NCBI RefSeq assembly: GCF_011386835.1
Contig: NC_088791.1
Span: forward strand, 125,650,943 to 125,714,942
Length of the DNA: 64,000 nt
Reading direction: 5' to 3'
Origin: Chrysemys picta bellii
Lineage: Eukaryota; Chordata; Testudines; Emydidae
Part shown: positions 22,585 to 34,717 of the stretch, piece after piece
Layout of the letters: every line of letters begins with the position of its first letter
How positions within the stretch are numbered: position 1 is the stretch's first letter
Program-made: the position numbers and the translations under genes
The notes under the pieces: model-generated
Seen by the model: the letters and a program-made list of their open reading frames with translations, nothing else
The model's database searches: none
Told to the model about the DNA's origin: nothing

Positions 22585-25127
22585 ACTACAGGCCACCTAA
22601 CCAGGTGGAAGAGGTGGATGAGGCTTTTTTTAAGCAACTAACAAAATCATCCAAAGCCAAAGATTTGGTGGTGATGGGGGACTTCAACTATCCGGATATG
22701 TGTTGGGAAAATAACACAGCGGGGCACAGACTATCCAACAAATTCTTGGATTGCATTGCAGACAACTTTTTATTTCAGAAGGTTGAAAAAGCTACTAGGG
22801 GGGAAGCTGTTCTAGACTTGATTTTAACGAATAGGGAGGAACTCATTGAGAATTTGAAAGTAGAAGGCAGCCTGGGTGAAAGTGATCATGAAATCATAGA
22901 GTTTGCAATTCTAACGAAGGGTAGAAGGGAGAACAGCAAAATAGAGACAATGGATTTCAGGAAGATAGATTTTGGTAAGCTCAGAGAGCTGATAGGTAAG
23001 GTCCCATGGGAATCAAGACTGAGGGGAAAAACAACTGAGGAGAGTTGGCAGTTTTTCAAAGGGACACTATTAAGGGCCCAAAAGCAAGCTATTCCGCTGG
23101 TTAGGAAAGATAGAAAATGTGGCAAAAGACCACCTTGGCTTAACCACGAGATCTTGCATGATCTAAAAAATAAAAAGGAGTCATATAAAAAATGGAAACT
23201 AGGACAGATTACAAAGGATGAATATAGGCAAACAACACAGGAATGCAGGGGCAAGATTAGAAAGGCAAAGGCACAAAATGAGCTCAAACTAGCTACAGGA
23301 ATAAAGGGAAACAAGAAGACTTTTTATCAATACATTAGAAGCAAGAGGAAGACCAAAAACAGGGTAGGCCCACTGCTTAGTGAAGAGGGAGAAACAGTAA
23401 CAGGAAACTTGGAAATGGCAGAGATGCTTAATGACTTCTTTGTTTCGGTCTTCACCGAGAAGTCTGAAGGAATGCCTAACATAGTGAATCCTAACGGGAA
23501 GGGGGTAGGTTTAGCAGATAAAATAAAAAAAGAACAAGTTAAAAATCACTTAGAAAAGTTAGATGCCTGCAAGTCACCAGGGCCTGATGAAATGCATCCT
23601 AGAATACTCAAGGAGCTAATAGAGGAGATATCTGAGCCTCTAGCTATTATCTTTGGAAAATCATGGGAGACGGGAGAGATTCCAGAAGACTGGAAAAGGG
23701 CAAATATAGTGCCCATCTATAAAAAGGGAAATAAAAACAACCCAGGAAACTACAGACCAGTTAGTTTAACTTCTGTGCCAGGGAAGATAATGGAGCAAGT
23801 AATTAAGGAAATCATCTGCAAACACTTGGAAGGTGGTAAGGTGATAGGGAACAGCCAGCATGGATTTGTGAAGAACAAATCATGTCAAACCAATCTGATA
23901 GCTTTCTTTGATAGGATAACGAGCCTTGTGGATAAGGGTGAAGCTGTGGATGTGGTATACCTAGACTTTAGTAAGGCATTTGATACGGTCTCGCATGATA
24001 TTCTTATCGATAAACTAGGCAAATACAATTTAGATGGGGCTACTATAAGGTGGGTGCATAACTGGCTGGATAACCGTACTCAGAGAGTTGTTATTAATGG
24101 TTCCCAATCCTGCTGGAAAGGCATAACGAGTGGGGTACCGCAGGGGTCTGTTTTGGGACCGGCTCTGTTCAATATCTTCATCAACGACTTAGATATTGGC
24201 ATAGAAAGTACGCTTATTAAGTTTGCGGATGATACCAAACTGGGAGGGATTGCAACTGCTTTGGAGGTCAGGGTCATAATTCAAAATGATCTGGACAAAT
24301 TGGAGAAATGGTCTGAGTTAAACAGGATGAAGTTTAACAAAGACAAATGCAAAGTGCTCCACTTAGGAAGAAAAAATCAGTTTCACACATACAGAATGGG
24401 AAGAGACTGTCTAGGAAGGAGTACGGCAGAAAGGGATCTAGGGGTTATAGTGGACCACAAGCTAAATATGAGTCAACAGTGTGATGCTGTTGCAAAAAAA
24501 GCAAACATGATTCTGGGATGTATTAACAGGTGTGTTGTGAGCAAGACACGAGAAGTCATTCTTCCACTCTACTCTGCTCTGGTTAGGCCTCAGCTGGAGT
24601 ATTGTGTCCAGTTCTGGGCACCGCATTTTAAAAAAGATGTGGAGAAATTGGAAAGGGTCCAGAGAAGAGCAACAAGAATGATTAAAGGTCTTGAGAACAT
24701 GACCTATGAAGGAAGGCTGAAAGAATTGGGTTTGTTTAGTTTGGAAAAGAGAAGACTGAGAGGGGACATGATAGCAGTTTTCAGGTATTTAAAAGGGTGT
24801 CATAAGGAGGAGGGAGAAAACTTGTTCACTTTAGCCTCTAAGGGTAGAACAAGAAGCAATGGGTTTAGACTGCAGCAAGGGAGGTCTAGGTTGGACATTA
24901 GGAAAAAGTTCCTAACTGTCAGGGTGGTTAAACACTGGAATAAATTGCCTAGGGAGGTTGTGGAATCTCCATCTCCGGAGATATTTTTTAGAGTAGGTTA
25001 GATAAATGTCTATCAGGGATGGTCTAGACAGTATTTGGTCCTGCCATGCGGGCAGGGGACTGGACTCGATGACCTCTCGAGGTCCCTTCCAGTCCTAGAA
25101 CCTATGAATCTATGAATCTATGAATAA
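22585..25127 (+). mobile_element. CR1 LINE copy 2, 5'-truncated, nearly identical to copy 1
   Basis: Homology to copy 1 starts at ACTACAGGCCACC (copy 1 base about 359) and runs to the 3' tail, which here is three repeats of the CTATGAAT type ending near 25126. The 5' truncation falls inside the endonuclease domain, as expected from incomplete reverse transcription. The 3' UTR is almost the same as that of copy 1. The small number of differences indicates recent insertion from the same subfamily. Confidence 0.95.
22587..25001 (+). pseudogene. CR1 ORF2, 5'-truncated (RT intact, endonuclease partial)
   Basis: About 800 codons are open. No natural start is present: the frame begins at the truncation, and the first candidate initiator at 22605 is a GTG that aligns with Gly105 of copy 1. 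Counting from 22605, GDFN is at 25-28, SDHE at 93-96, DFSKAFD at 454-460 and FADD at 540-543, so the RT catalytic residues survive while the endonuclease Glu (ITETWW) is lost. By eye I count about 24 substitutions against copy 1 over roughly 790 residues. Near the C-terminus, extra Ts (ATATTTTTTAG against ATATTTAAG) shift the frame, replacing the last dozen or so residues with FRVG and a stop. It is not expected to mobilise itself. Confidence 0.9.
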
Positions 25128-25997
25128 CCTCTTGTTTCAGTGAAAATGTGAAACAACCTGCATATGAGCATATGTCTGACACTGCAGCTCTACATGTTTC
25201 AAACCTCTTCTAGTGGCTTTAACACTGAGCAGAGGGTGTAGCAAGAATCTTGTCTACATACCTTCAAATGGTCCATCAAGGACAGAGTATCTTATAAATC
25301 TATTTTAAGATTTGTAGAGAATTAATGTAGATGTCTGAAATCAAGAAAACCTGAGATATTAATTTTGATGTCATTAAGCGGATGGCATGAGATACTGCTT
25401 ATCCTGACCACAATCAAAGTTGTTATGAATAAAATTAAAAAACCCACATTGCATCAAGAAAAATCCATTTTTCCCTCAGAGCATTCCAATCCATAACCAA
25501 ACTATTCACATTTTATCTGGGGAATACTAGTTCTAAAAACACTGATGGAAAGACTTTTTATGAGTGTCTCAACTCTATTTGTATTGACTTTTCATTTATA
25601 TCCATTAACAAGTGGGTTTGTGTGTGCCTTATCAAATTTTACTGTAGTTAAGTACCCCTGTAGAAAATAGGTCAGGAAACTCCTTTTGTGACAACTAGAA
25701 AATTAGATTAAGATTGTTTTATTTTTAGGTAGCCAGGAATCTAGTTTAACTATAAAAATTTTAATTGACAATAATTCCATGTTATATCAATCTCCTTGAG
25801 TCCAGTGTCAAGAACTTGGTGCTTATAGAGAAACCCATGTCTAAAATAAACATGGTAAAAATATATTTGGTGGAAACATTTGTTGGTGTAATGTTACTAC
25901 AAATTGGATTACTGTAGAAATTGGACATTTAAATTATATTTCTCCATATAACGTATACAGTATAAGAGCACTGCAAATAATAATAGCATGTAGACTA
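25128..25997. other. Non-coding stretch, nothing recognised
   Basis: AT-rich sequence with no repeat signature or coding signal that I recognise. Confidence 0.4.
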
Positions 25998-26254
25998 GGA
26001 CTATGTCTTCACTGCAAAAAGGGTGGAGTTTGCTTTTTCGTTTGGTTTGTTTTTTTACAGAGTGATAACTAAAACTGGTTAGGTAGGTGAGGTCAGCACT
26101 AAAGCCCCTGCCCAGGGTCAACCTCACTGCTACCTTGTGGTAAAACTATAGTGCCTTGTCTGCGCTAAGATTTTACAGCAAGATAACTAATATGCGTTGG
26201 TTATCTTGCTATTGAAAAAAAAACCACCTTGTTTTGGCAGTGAAGCTAAAGCCT
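25998..26254. mobile_element. MITE-like DNA transposon
   Basis: The left end GGACTATGTCTTCACTGCAA is complementary to the right end around 26235-26254 (complement GGCTTTAGCTTCACTGCCAA). Inner blocks (GTGATAACTAAAACTGG, CAAGATAACTAATATGCG, GGTTATCTTGC) give further hairpins. It belongs with the TGTCTACAC-end group at 9141, 9955 and 39251. It is non-coding and I see no clear target duplication. Confidence 0.55.
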
Positions 26255-26609
26255 GAGTATTTTAGAAGCTCTTATTTGGAAGTTTTCCTGTTACACCTTC
26301 AGTATGTACCTCCCATGACAGGAGAGTGATTGCAAGGATGAGGTTAATTGAGAGAGCCAAATGAACCTGAAACCAAAAAAATTAAGATCCTCACTGTAAC
26401 AATGAATGAGCCTCCAAAACATCTCAGAAGTTCTGATTATCACTTCAAAATAAGTATGCTATATCCAAGCCTCACTGGTATGAACCATTAGACTGCAAAT
26501 CTCTTGAAAACAGAATCTCAGATTTCTTTGTTTCCCCAGCACAGAGCAAAGGACAGTCCCTACCCCAAAGAGCTTAATTTCACCAAATGTGTTGTAGACC
26601 TTGTAAATG
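26255..26609. other. Non-coding stretch, nothing recognised
   Basis: AT-rich sequence with no recognisable element. Confidence 0.35.
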
Positions 26610-26690
26610 AACTAGAGCGTTTCCTGTTAAAAAGTCATCCAATCTGGATTTAAAGTCGCCAAGCGATACCCTCGCTTAGGGCATAATTAG
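26610..26690 (-). mobile_element. Old CR1/L3-type LINE fragment, minus strand
   Basis: CCTGTTAAAAAGTCATCCAA, then TCTGGATTTAAAGTCGCCAA on the plus strand resemble the reverse complement of the 3' coding region of old CR1-type LINEs (compare the fragment at 59430). It is short and diverged. Confidence 0.4.
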
Positions 26691-26775
26691 CAGGTTTGAA
26701 ATATCTAGACTCTGGAACCTCTTGTTCCAATCCCAAAAGGGTCAGTTCAGCCCTTCATTCTTTCTCAGGTAGATA
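26691..26775 (+). mobile_element. Possible tRNA-derived SINE fragment
   Basis: CTTGTTCCAATCCCAAAAGG could be a decayed B box, followed by CAGTTCAGCCCTTCATTC and AGGTAGATAAGTTGAGT, a 3' part I associate with sauropsid SINEs. No A box is clear. Confidence 0.35.
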
Positions 26776-29700
26776 AGTTGAGTCTCATACACATCCCACA
26801 CACTGTTAGGTGCTGTGGAAGAAATCTTGGTAGCAGAGGTTCCATGTTCTCTGTATAAACAAAAAGGGCCTGATTCTCAGAGTCACTGGAATTCCACAAC
26901 CCCTATGAAGTCAGCACTTAATAAGCTTTCCTTTCCCCAACCCCTTCCATGTTCTTTGCCAAAACTTTCCCCCAGCCACTTGTGTGCCGGTTTCCTTTTG
27001 TTCTTCCACCCCAGAGATAACTGCATTTCAGCAGTGCTGTATGTCTATTGTTTTTAAAGTGCTTTGGAATCTCTTGGGATACTGTGTAAATCTTAATTAT
27101 AACAGACTTTTCAATAACCCCAGTACAATCCTGGCTTTTATTCTGTTACTCAATTACATAAAAGAAATGTAGAAGAAGGTAATTTAATTAACTCTGAGTT
27201 CAATTTGCTAAAATTATAGTGCAGTTCTACTCTGAAGAGTGTCTCTGTGAAAATGTTATTGTGTCTCACTGATTTCTAAATCAAAATTTGTTCAGCTTAC
27301 AAGGAAAAAGATGTCTTTCTAACAACCAGCACTGCAAACTCCCCCTGGAAACTGAAAAGCAAGCTGTGTTCTTCCTGGCTCACCAGTAATAAAAATCCTG
27401 TAATTAGAACTTAGTTAATAGTTTTGTTGATGAGAAACTAGCCTAAAGAATAAGAGCAGTGGCACCCCAGCAACAACTGTTCTTTCCCTCCACCATGCTG
27501 GCTCTTTCAGTGCAGGTAGCACAGGCAGGTGAGAGTAATGGGACTGCTTATATACCCTCCCTTCCTCTGCCCCCCTTCCCTGTCATTATTCTCCTGCCTA
27601 GGCATGCATCTGAGCTCAGAATAGAGCCTATGGCAAGCAGATCTGGGGAGAACAGAATCAAATTGATTGGGGGGAGGGAATTCTGTTTCCTGTTTTACTT
27701 TTCTGACCAGAAAACCCACTTTGACTTCAGAACATCAGATGGGTTCAGCTGACAAAGATAGATAAATATAAAACTTTGCTTTTGATGGCTTCTGGCAGCT
27801 ACTCATGAGGGTTTGAACTCGAGATCTCTAGATTTACCCATAGACTCTACCAATTACGTTGGCACACTTTGCCGGTTGGTTCCAACATTCTGCTGTGCTC
27901 AAGGAAACAGTTGCATCCATCAGTATTTCTGGGCTCTCTTCCCAGCTCTAAGAGGTTAATCAAATCAGGGTTTGGAACAGGGACTAGAGACACAATAGCC
28001 AAGTGTAGAGAATTGGCATATTCACTCCAAAAGGCAGTATGGATAACTGAATGAGACTTGAGTGTAGCATATTAGAGATGTGGGCACTACCATGGTGGGA
28101 AACCATATTCGCACCTCTGCTAACAGTGACCTTATGCAACTTCTCTTATCTGTAAAATGACATGAAAGATAGCTGCCAGCCCCTAGGGTTGGAGTCCGGT
28201 AAATAAAGTGAAGTCCACATAATCAAAGAAGTTTTGCCTAGAAATCATGGTCTTCTATACTGCAGCCTTAAACACATATTCCTCTAGGCCAGGGAATGTT
28301 TTGCATGAGAAGTCTGTGTGATGTGTCAATGGAGTGCCAGCTGCAGTGTTCCACCTTCAGTCGGGAACTGGAGTGTAAACTGGTGGCATGAGTCAGCAAA
28401 AAAAAAAAAAAAAAGTAAAAATCAAAGTTAGTTAACCTAAGCAAATAAATAACTAAATCCACAATTGTGGGGTTCAGCCCAGTCCTATAAGCTTTGGGTG
28501 TGGCATTCTCCCCTCCACAAAGTGTCCCCCTCTTTCCCAGAAAGCCATCCGCATGGTCTTTCTTCTGAGTACTTGCACAGGGAGAGAGGAAAGCTAAACC
28601 AAAGTTAATCCCCTGTGTAGCAGAGACTAAGCAGTGCCCCTACACCCTGTCATGGGTGGACTGAGAACTCAATATGACCTTTTCAGTATATGTATTTGAA
28701 GCATTCTAGCAAGGAGGGAAATCAAGATTTTGTAACATTTATGGAACAGCTGCTGCCCACGTTGCTTAGCATAAATATTAAAGATGATTCCCAGTGTGTG
28801 CAGAAAGGCTATCAGATGCCTTTGAGAAAGCCAGTGGTGAGAAATAATTCAGGGGGAACCAAAATGATCTTTTTCGTGGATGTGGTAGACTGAATGGTGA
28901 ATGAAGCAAAACTCGGAGGAAATCCCCTATGAAGGGAAAGGATTCTTATCTTCCCAGACCTTAATCCTGCCATTAAGAATTTTAAAAAAGGAAAACAACA
29001 TTTCATAGCAGAAGGAGTGGAAATAAGTTTGTTATATTCAGCCTACTTCATTGGGAAAACAGGTATTTTCTTGGGACCAGAAGGCTGCAAATTGACTGCT
29101 GGCAAGAATCTGAGTACAACATACAGAACAAGAAGATGATGATAAATTGGTCCATGCAATTTAAAAGGCTGTTTTCATTTATTAAAGCTTTGTTCACAGA
29201 ACTGTGGCATATTAGCAATAAAATATTGTGCTTGTTAAGTTGTTTCTTAAAGTGGAATATCAAACTAAATTTTTTTAAATGGCTGGTCTCTGACATCCTC
29301 TGGGACTTGTTAGCACAGAGTGTGACTACAACAGACAACAAATACTCACCGTGCAGGCCACTTAATTGTTTTCCTTTCTCTCTCCTTTCCATGGAGTACA
29401 AATATTTTGTGGTGAAAAAATAATGTTAGAAAAGAGACCACAGGCTCCCGGAAAGGACATCAAAGATTATGTGAGAGTTATTTTTTCCTCTCCCAGTGAA
29501 AAACTGACCCTTTCAATAATCCCTTCACATTTCCTTAGCTTTGTGGATTGTGTTTCCTTTCTCTCTCTCTCTCCTCTATTTTAAATCTACTCTATTGAGG
29601 AATAGTACTTCCCTCAGTATAGACCACAGTCCTGCAAGTTGTCCCTTGCCGTTTCAATAAGGGTCTGTGCAGGCATCCACCCATAGATAGCTCATTGCAA

Positions 29701-29820
29701 ATGGGGTTCCAGAGAGTAGCAGAACTGAGTTTCTGTGAGCATTGCCACAAAAACTGAAGAAATGTTTAAACTATTCCATCTTAAGTTATTAAACCTGAAA
29801 GAAGATTAAATACCTAAGAC
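26776..29820. other. Non-coding stretch with a poly(A) run
   Basis: About 3 kb of AT-rich sequence. A run of 16 A lies at 28399-28414. Around 27785-27880 the minus strand has a tRNA-like pattern (GGTAGAG and GAGTTCAAACCC on the complement) that may be a SINE head, but the arms do not pair well. Open frames are short, the longest about 117 codons at 29048-29401 on the minus strand, and have no motif. Confidence 0.4.
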
Positions 29821-29920
29821 TTAAATCCAACAATCCTGCAAACTCTTATGCATTTGATTAGTTCCTTTGCGTTCAGTGGGACTAATTATGTGTGTATGTG
29901 ATTAGCAGGACTGAGACCTT
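29821..29920. repeat. Old interspersed repeat (CAATCCTGCAAA family)
   Basis: CAACAATCCTGCAAACTCTTATGCAT (seen as CAATCCTGCAAAC then TTATGCAT) followed by GTTCAGTGGGACTAATTATG matches the layout of the palindrome at 39821-39938. This copy is diverged and its right arm is weak. Confidence 0.45.
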
Positions 29921-31974
29921 TTGCTTTTCACCATTTATACAATTTTACTATTTGCATTACATTCAGGTGGGACAATGACAACAGACTAGTGAGTTTCACA
30001 TTCTGGTTATAATGCATTAGCACAATGCTGAAATGTTTACAATTGCAAGCACTTGTCTTATGCAAAGGCTTTTAAGAGTTTCACAAAAAATATTTCTATT
30101 AGGTTTTGTAAAGTTTCCTGTCAAAATCTAAACCTGGGGCCTAAACTATATGTCAGTGTTTCTTTAAAGATCATACCAATGAACCAACACAACCCCCTAC
30201 CACATGTCAAGCTTTTGTGGATTTTATTATAAAGAGGTAAAAGGATACATGAGATAAAGACAAAACCTTTCCTGCCTCTGGGTATTTTGAAAGGTAATGG
30301 CACACTTCTGTGTTTCAATGCACCTTAGGTAACAAAAGCAGGCATATTTTGTGTGTGGGCGGTGTGAGGTCTCTGTCCACTTCCATTGGATCGCATCCAC
30401 ACACACAAAAAAATCATAATGGTTAGCAATGAAACTGACAACTATTTTGACAGTCTTATGAGAGAGGCCAAAGACTAATAAAGGCATGGAGACTAAACTA
30501 CTCACCTCTGGAGGTGGTCCCTTCACTTTAGAATTGAAGCACATTGCCAAAGTTTTCACAGCTTATGCCCATACTTTTGCTGTCAATCCAGCACTAAAAA
30601 CTCATCTTCCTTTTAACTCATCATCAATAGAACTCATCTATTTAAAACAAAGGAGGCAGTCCAGTCCAGTAACATTGGTCAGGATAATAGGGTAGCAGGG
30701 TGATTCTGTTCACTCACTGTGTGGGGAAGTGCTGATTGATTTCTGATGACACACTGTGGCTGTGTGTCTCTAACTCCACTTTGGCTAAAGGGGAAGTAGA
30801 AGAATTCTCTGTCAGAGGGATCTAGGACAGTTTTCATAGGGAAACCCTAGGAAGAGCCAAGCTTGAGGGGGGTAGCTTAGGCCCAGGCTTACATTAATGA
30901 TGGAGGTACCAGTTAAACCCAAATCTCAGGAAGAGGACCGATTGCACAAATGAAACTACCCCAATTTATACCCGCTGAAGAACTTGGCCACCAACGATAA
31001 ATTCTGCCCACATCAGCATGGGAATAACACCGGTTTACAGTCAGCACCAACCTAGATTTGCAGATGTTTATTCATAAAATAGAAGGTATTTAAAAAACAA
31101 AAAGCAAATACCCAAACACATACTAGTACATCACTTCCTGCAAAAGAAAATTAAAATGGGGTCAAAAGCTAGTCATTTCTGTTTAGCGGTCTCAGCAGTA
31201 ACTGATGGAAATTAAACAAATTGAGTAGAGATTTCAATAAAACTTAGTTCAAAGGATTACCCAAGCAGTTAAACCAAAGAGGATTTAAAAGATAACTCTT
31301 CTGCCCTTATTGGCAGGCCAGTAGGAGAGATTATCAGAGGGTCTTTGAATCCCAACTTCTGTTTTTCCTTAAAAAACATTGCCTAACTACTGTATATTGA
31401 AGAATTTGTTCAGGGGTGGATTTATCAAAACGTTCTTTGTAAAATCAGTCCAACATGGGTTCATCAGACTCATCACAAGGGAGCTTACTTGCCAGTTACG
31501 GATTTGATGTCACTTGTAAGTTAATCACAGTGATAACTGGAATTTTGTTATTGACCTGCTACATGCTAATTTAAATTATTGCATCAAGGAATTATTCTGT
31601 CCAACAACCCTAGAGAAGAGCTCACAATAAATACCACCATACAGCATATTATCAACACTGGATTTGAACATAGGCCTTTATTCATTTAAAAAGCTAGATG
31701 TTTTATAATAAGAACTGAGCATGAAATATGTAAACAAAGACCAGCATGCATTTTTCTACCATGGATATTTATTTGTATCAATGTGGCACAGTTTTTATAT
31801 TACAATTTATATTGTGTATTTTAATTTATAGAGTGGGCATATGTGAAGAAAGGAAGTTGAAAATCTCATCTCAAAATTCTGTGCCAACTGTTGTTACAAA
31901 CAACAGGTAGGATTATGATAAAGGAAAGAGATTGGAAGAAAAGTGTGTGTGTGTTTTTTAAAAAATTGATGACA
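29921..31974. other. Non-coding stretch, nothing firm
   Basis: AT-rich sequence. CCCCAATTTATACCCGCTG at about 30959 and AACACCGGTTTACAGTCAGC at about 31027 look like pieces of the small palindromic repeats listed in the findings. There is no coding signal. Confidence 0.4.
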
Positions 31975-32046
31975 CTTTGGGTAAAATCCTGCTGCACTGA
32001 AGTCAGTGGCAAAACTCCCATTAATCACAATGTGGTCAGGATTTCA
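31975..32046. repeat. Small palindromic repeat (TGAAGTCAGTGG core)
   Basis: GTAAAATCCTG at the left and CAGGATTTCACC at the right are inverted around CTGAAGTCAGTGGCAAAACT and CCATTAATCACAATG. It is one of about ten related sites in the window. Confidence 0.55.
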
Positions 32047-32059
32047 CCTTGTTTATCTA

Positions 32060-32140
32060 GTTCAATGGTTTGCAGCCTGTGGTCCTCGGACACCTAGGGG
32101 TCCATAGACTATGTCTAAGGGATCTGTGAAAGGTTGTTGT
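32060..32140. mobile_element. Partial hAT-like element end
   Basis: CAATGGTTTGCAGCCTGTGG followed by TCCTCGGACACCTAGGGGTC resembles the CAGTGGTTCTCAACC-type end of hAT elements. The other end is not found. Confidence 0.4.
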
Positions 32141-34204
32141 TATCACTGGTGTACAAGCTTTTCCAGCCGCGCCCCCCACCCCACCACCCTACCATTAATG
32201 GTATCTGTCTGTGCCCCTACTCCCTTACTGCACAGCCAAGGCTTCCTGAGCAGTGGATAGCTTCTACCTTTGTCAGGCTGCAGCAATAGGGCAGGCATAC
32301 CACCTGCCCTTCTGCCCCTCCTGTGACATTCCCCAGGGTACAATCTGGACTGTTGAACAGCTGTATCACCTTGATTCTCTAGCCTTGGATGTCTTTTACA
32401 TTGCTTTGCTCTAAGAGCATCCACTCCTGACCTGCTCACACAGCCTTTAGCAAGTAAAATCACTCCCAGCTGAATGCCTGAATGCCCTCCCAGCCATCCA
32501 TGAATTACACACAGGGTGACACCCACATATTCCTGGTTCTGGACTTGTTCCCCATAAACGTGCATCTTGGGCTGCTCAGTACCCTCCTAGACAGTGCAAG
32601 CTCATAGTAAGTCTGTCATTCCAACACTAGGAAATGATTATGCACCAGCCTTGCCATCCTAAATAGAGATTCCCAAACACTTCAATCCAAACACACTGGT
32701 TTAGATAAAACAAATTTCTTAGCTACAAACTGTGATTTTAAGTGAATAAGTGATAAGGCATAAAAGTCATAAAAGGTTACAAAAGAAATAAAAAGATAAA
32801 AATGCAAGCTAATTCCTAAACTTTACCAAGGATAATATATTTTAAAGCAAAATCTCCCTCTCACCATAAGCTGAAACCGTTCACAGGGTGGATTTACTTT
32901 CAGTCAGGGACCACTGCCCCAGTTCAGTGTTCTTCAGGTATTCATTGATGCCGTGAGCAGAGAGATGGGAGAAGAAGAGGGGTGATGTGGAGGTCAGGCT
33001 CTTATTTTTATATCCTCCTGTTCTCTTTGAGAATTACCCCCCACTGGGGTATAGACAAACAGTTCCCTTTGTATATGAGATTTGAGCTATCTCTGGGATG
33101 AAATGTAAATTTCTTGTTTACACCTTCTCCCTCACTATCACCTCTTGCAAGCACCCCCTGGCTGAGTGTGTGTGCCTGCACTCTCTCTCTCCAGCCAAGT
33201 GACACAGACCCTGTCTGTGTGATAAAAGTAAAGCAAACCCCTTCTGGAGTATAAGTCCAACTGGGGGCTTATTTCAGTACCCTCTGTAAGGTCCTTCAAT
33301 CTGAAGCCCTATCCTGGAGCTCACTCTTCAATCAGTCCAGCAGGGCCTATCACAGTACCCTGGCCAAACTGTCTCGAGTCCCTTTGGGCTCCCTCAAATT
33401 ATCCCTGCTCTTTAACAGTCGCAGCCCTGGTGTGGGGCCACATCCCCCAGGGCTCCCTCCTTGGAGACTCTTTGCCTCTCCGGGCCTTTCTGACCCCAGC
33501 TTTTCAGCTGGGCCATTAAAAGAGTTCAGTTCTGCCTTCTGGGATTCATCAAAATCCAAGCCACTTTCCCAGTGGCTGGTGAGGGGGACCCAAGCCCACC
33601 CTCTACTCTGGATCTACCCAAGGACCCTGTAGATACCAGCTGTGCACCATGTCCCTTAAAATACATCACATTGCTGCTACAATTCCCTGGGCCATTTCTC
33701 TGTGGCTACAGCACATTCTGCACCCTTACCTCAGGGCCTTGTCCTGGTGGAGTCCCAGCAGCCAGCCCAGAGCAGCATCCACCCTCCTCCAGCTCTAGCA
33801 GGGAACTGAACTTACTCTGGCCCTGCAGCTCTTATACTAGCCTGCTGAGCCCTGATTGGCTGCTTCACACATAGCCACTAGGCAGCTTGGAGGACTTCTC
33901 TACTGCCCTCTTCTGGGGCGGGGTGTGGCGGGGTCAAAAGGCCTCCAGCAGGGACCCTTACTTCCTAGTCCACCCCGTCACAGGGCATTATCCAGAACTA
34001 CAACATATTTCTGTAACAATCATATAGCAAAATCTCATAATTTTACATGCAGTGTTGTTAGACACATTTCAACAGGATAATAATATTCAGCAGATTATGA
34101 GTTTTCATATGATGCCTCATAATGCATACTTTGTACAAAATATAACCATATAAAAGTGGTGAACATGGGATACAAGGTGTCACATGAGGTATAAGATGTG
34201 ACAC
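32141..34204 (-). repeat. Long interspersed repeat of uncertain class, interrupted by an LTR
   Basis: Blocks such as GGGTGACACCCACATATTCC (about 32515), CAAACACACTGGTTTAGATA (about 32690) and, right of the LTR, TTTCAACAGGATAATAATAT and GGGATACAAGGTGTCACATG belong to a repeat I recall from turtle and crocodilian DNA. The right end GTGTCACATGAGG and GATGTGACA suggests LTR-retroelement-like termini in reverse orientation. Polymerase or gag frames are not visible. Boundaries and orientation are tentative. Confidence 0.4.
33348..33982 (-). mobile_element. Solo LTR, minus strand
   Basis: On the complement it starts TGTGACGGGGTGGACTAGGA and ends GGGTACTGTGATA, the last bases being a mutated form of the expected TGACA-type end. 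The flanks are GGGCC (33343-33347) and GGGCA (33983-33987), a 5-bp duplication with one mismatch. A TATA-like TATAAGAGC lies on the minus strand at about 33830. It is about 635 bases with no internal genes. It sits inside the older repeat at 32141-34204, so it inserted later. Confidence 0.65.
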
Positions 34205-34560
34205 TTCTCACCTCAGGTTTTCAGGAGGATGAAGGAGTGTGCGGCAGTCTTTGGGGGTGGAGCACTGGGTGTGGAGGCTTCTGGGAGCAGAAATCAGCAC
34301 AGCACACTGACCCACAGGCTGAGTGGCTCGCTGAGGTGAGTGAGGGGGTGGAGGTGGTGCTCTCTCCCCACCTGTAGGGGAGTGCAACGTCACACCATTG
34401 CATGGTGGTTCAATGAAAAGAAGAAAGCTGAGAGTGGCTAGAAAACACCACTTCTGTTTTGCAAAAAAAAAAAATCAAAGTTTTGAAATCTGTTTTTGTT
34501 CCAACATAGACTGACCTTTCAAAAAAATTTAGGGGAAAAAAAAACAAGACAGAGACTGAC
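34205..34560. other. Non-coding stretch, nothing recognised
   Basis: A GC-rich part (34205-34400) is followed by an AT-rich part with poly(A) runs (34462-34473). No element or gene is recognised. Confidence 0.35.
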
Positions 34561-34564
34561 TCCA

Positions 34565-34640
34565 GAATAGCCCAGTAATTAGGGCTGTCAGTGGGATGTG
34601 GGAAATCCAGGCTCAAATTCTAGTCTACCTGATTCAGAGG
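34565..34640 (+). mobile_element. tRNA-like SINE head
   Basis: TAGCCCAGTAATTAGGGC fits an A box and GGCTCAAATTCTAG fits a B box, with GGGATGTGGGAAATCCA between them. This is a tRNA-derived SINE head, not a tRNA gene, since the acceptor stem does not pair. Confidence 0.6.
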
Positions 34641-34717
34641 TCCATGATGGAATTTCTGGTCCAAAGAAACAGCTCCAGCAGGAGAGGGCTAACTTTGTAT
34701 AACTAATTAAATACTCA

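Noticed and set aside
22605..25001. Full-length gene starting at 22605
   Set aside because: Base 22605 is a GTG aligned inside the CR1 endonuclease domain. The element is 5'-truncated and has no natural start.
27785..27880. Candidate minus-strand tRNA or SINE
   Set aside because: GGTAGAG and GAGTTCAAACCC are suggestive, but the T stem does not pair and no SINE body follows, so it is mentioned only within the surrounding stretch.
34565..34640. Candidate tRNA gene
   Set aside because: A-box and B-box-like motifs are present, but the acceptor and anticodon stems do not form, and the sequence matches a SINE head.
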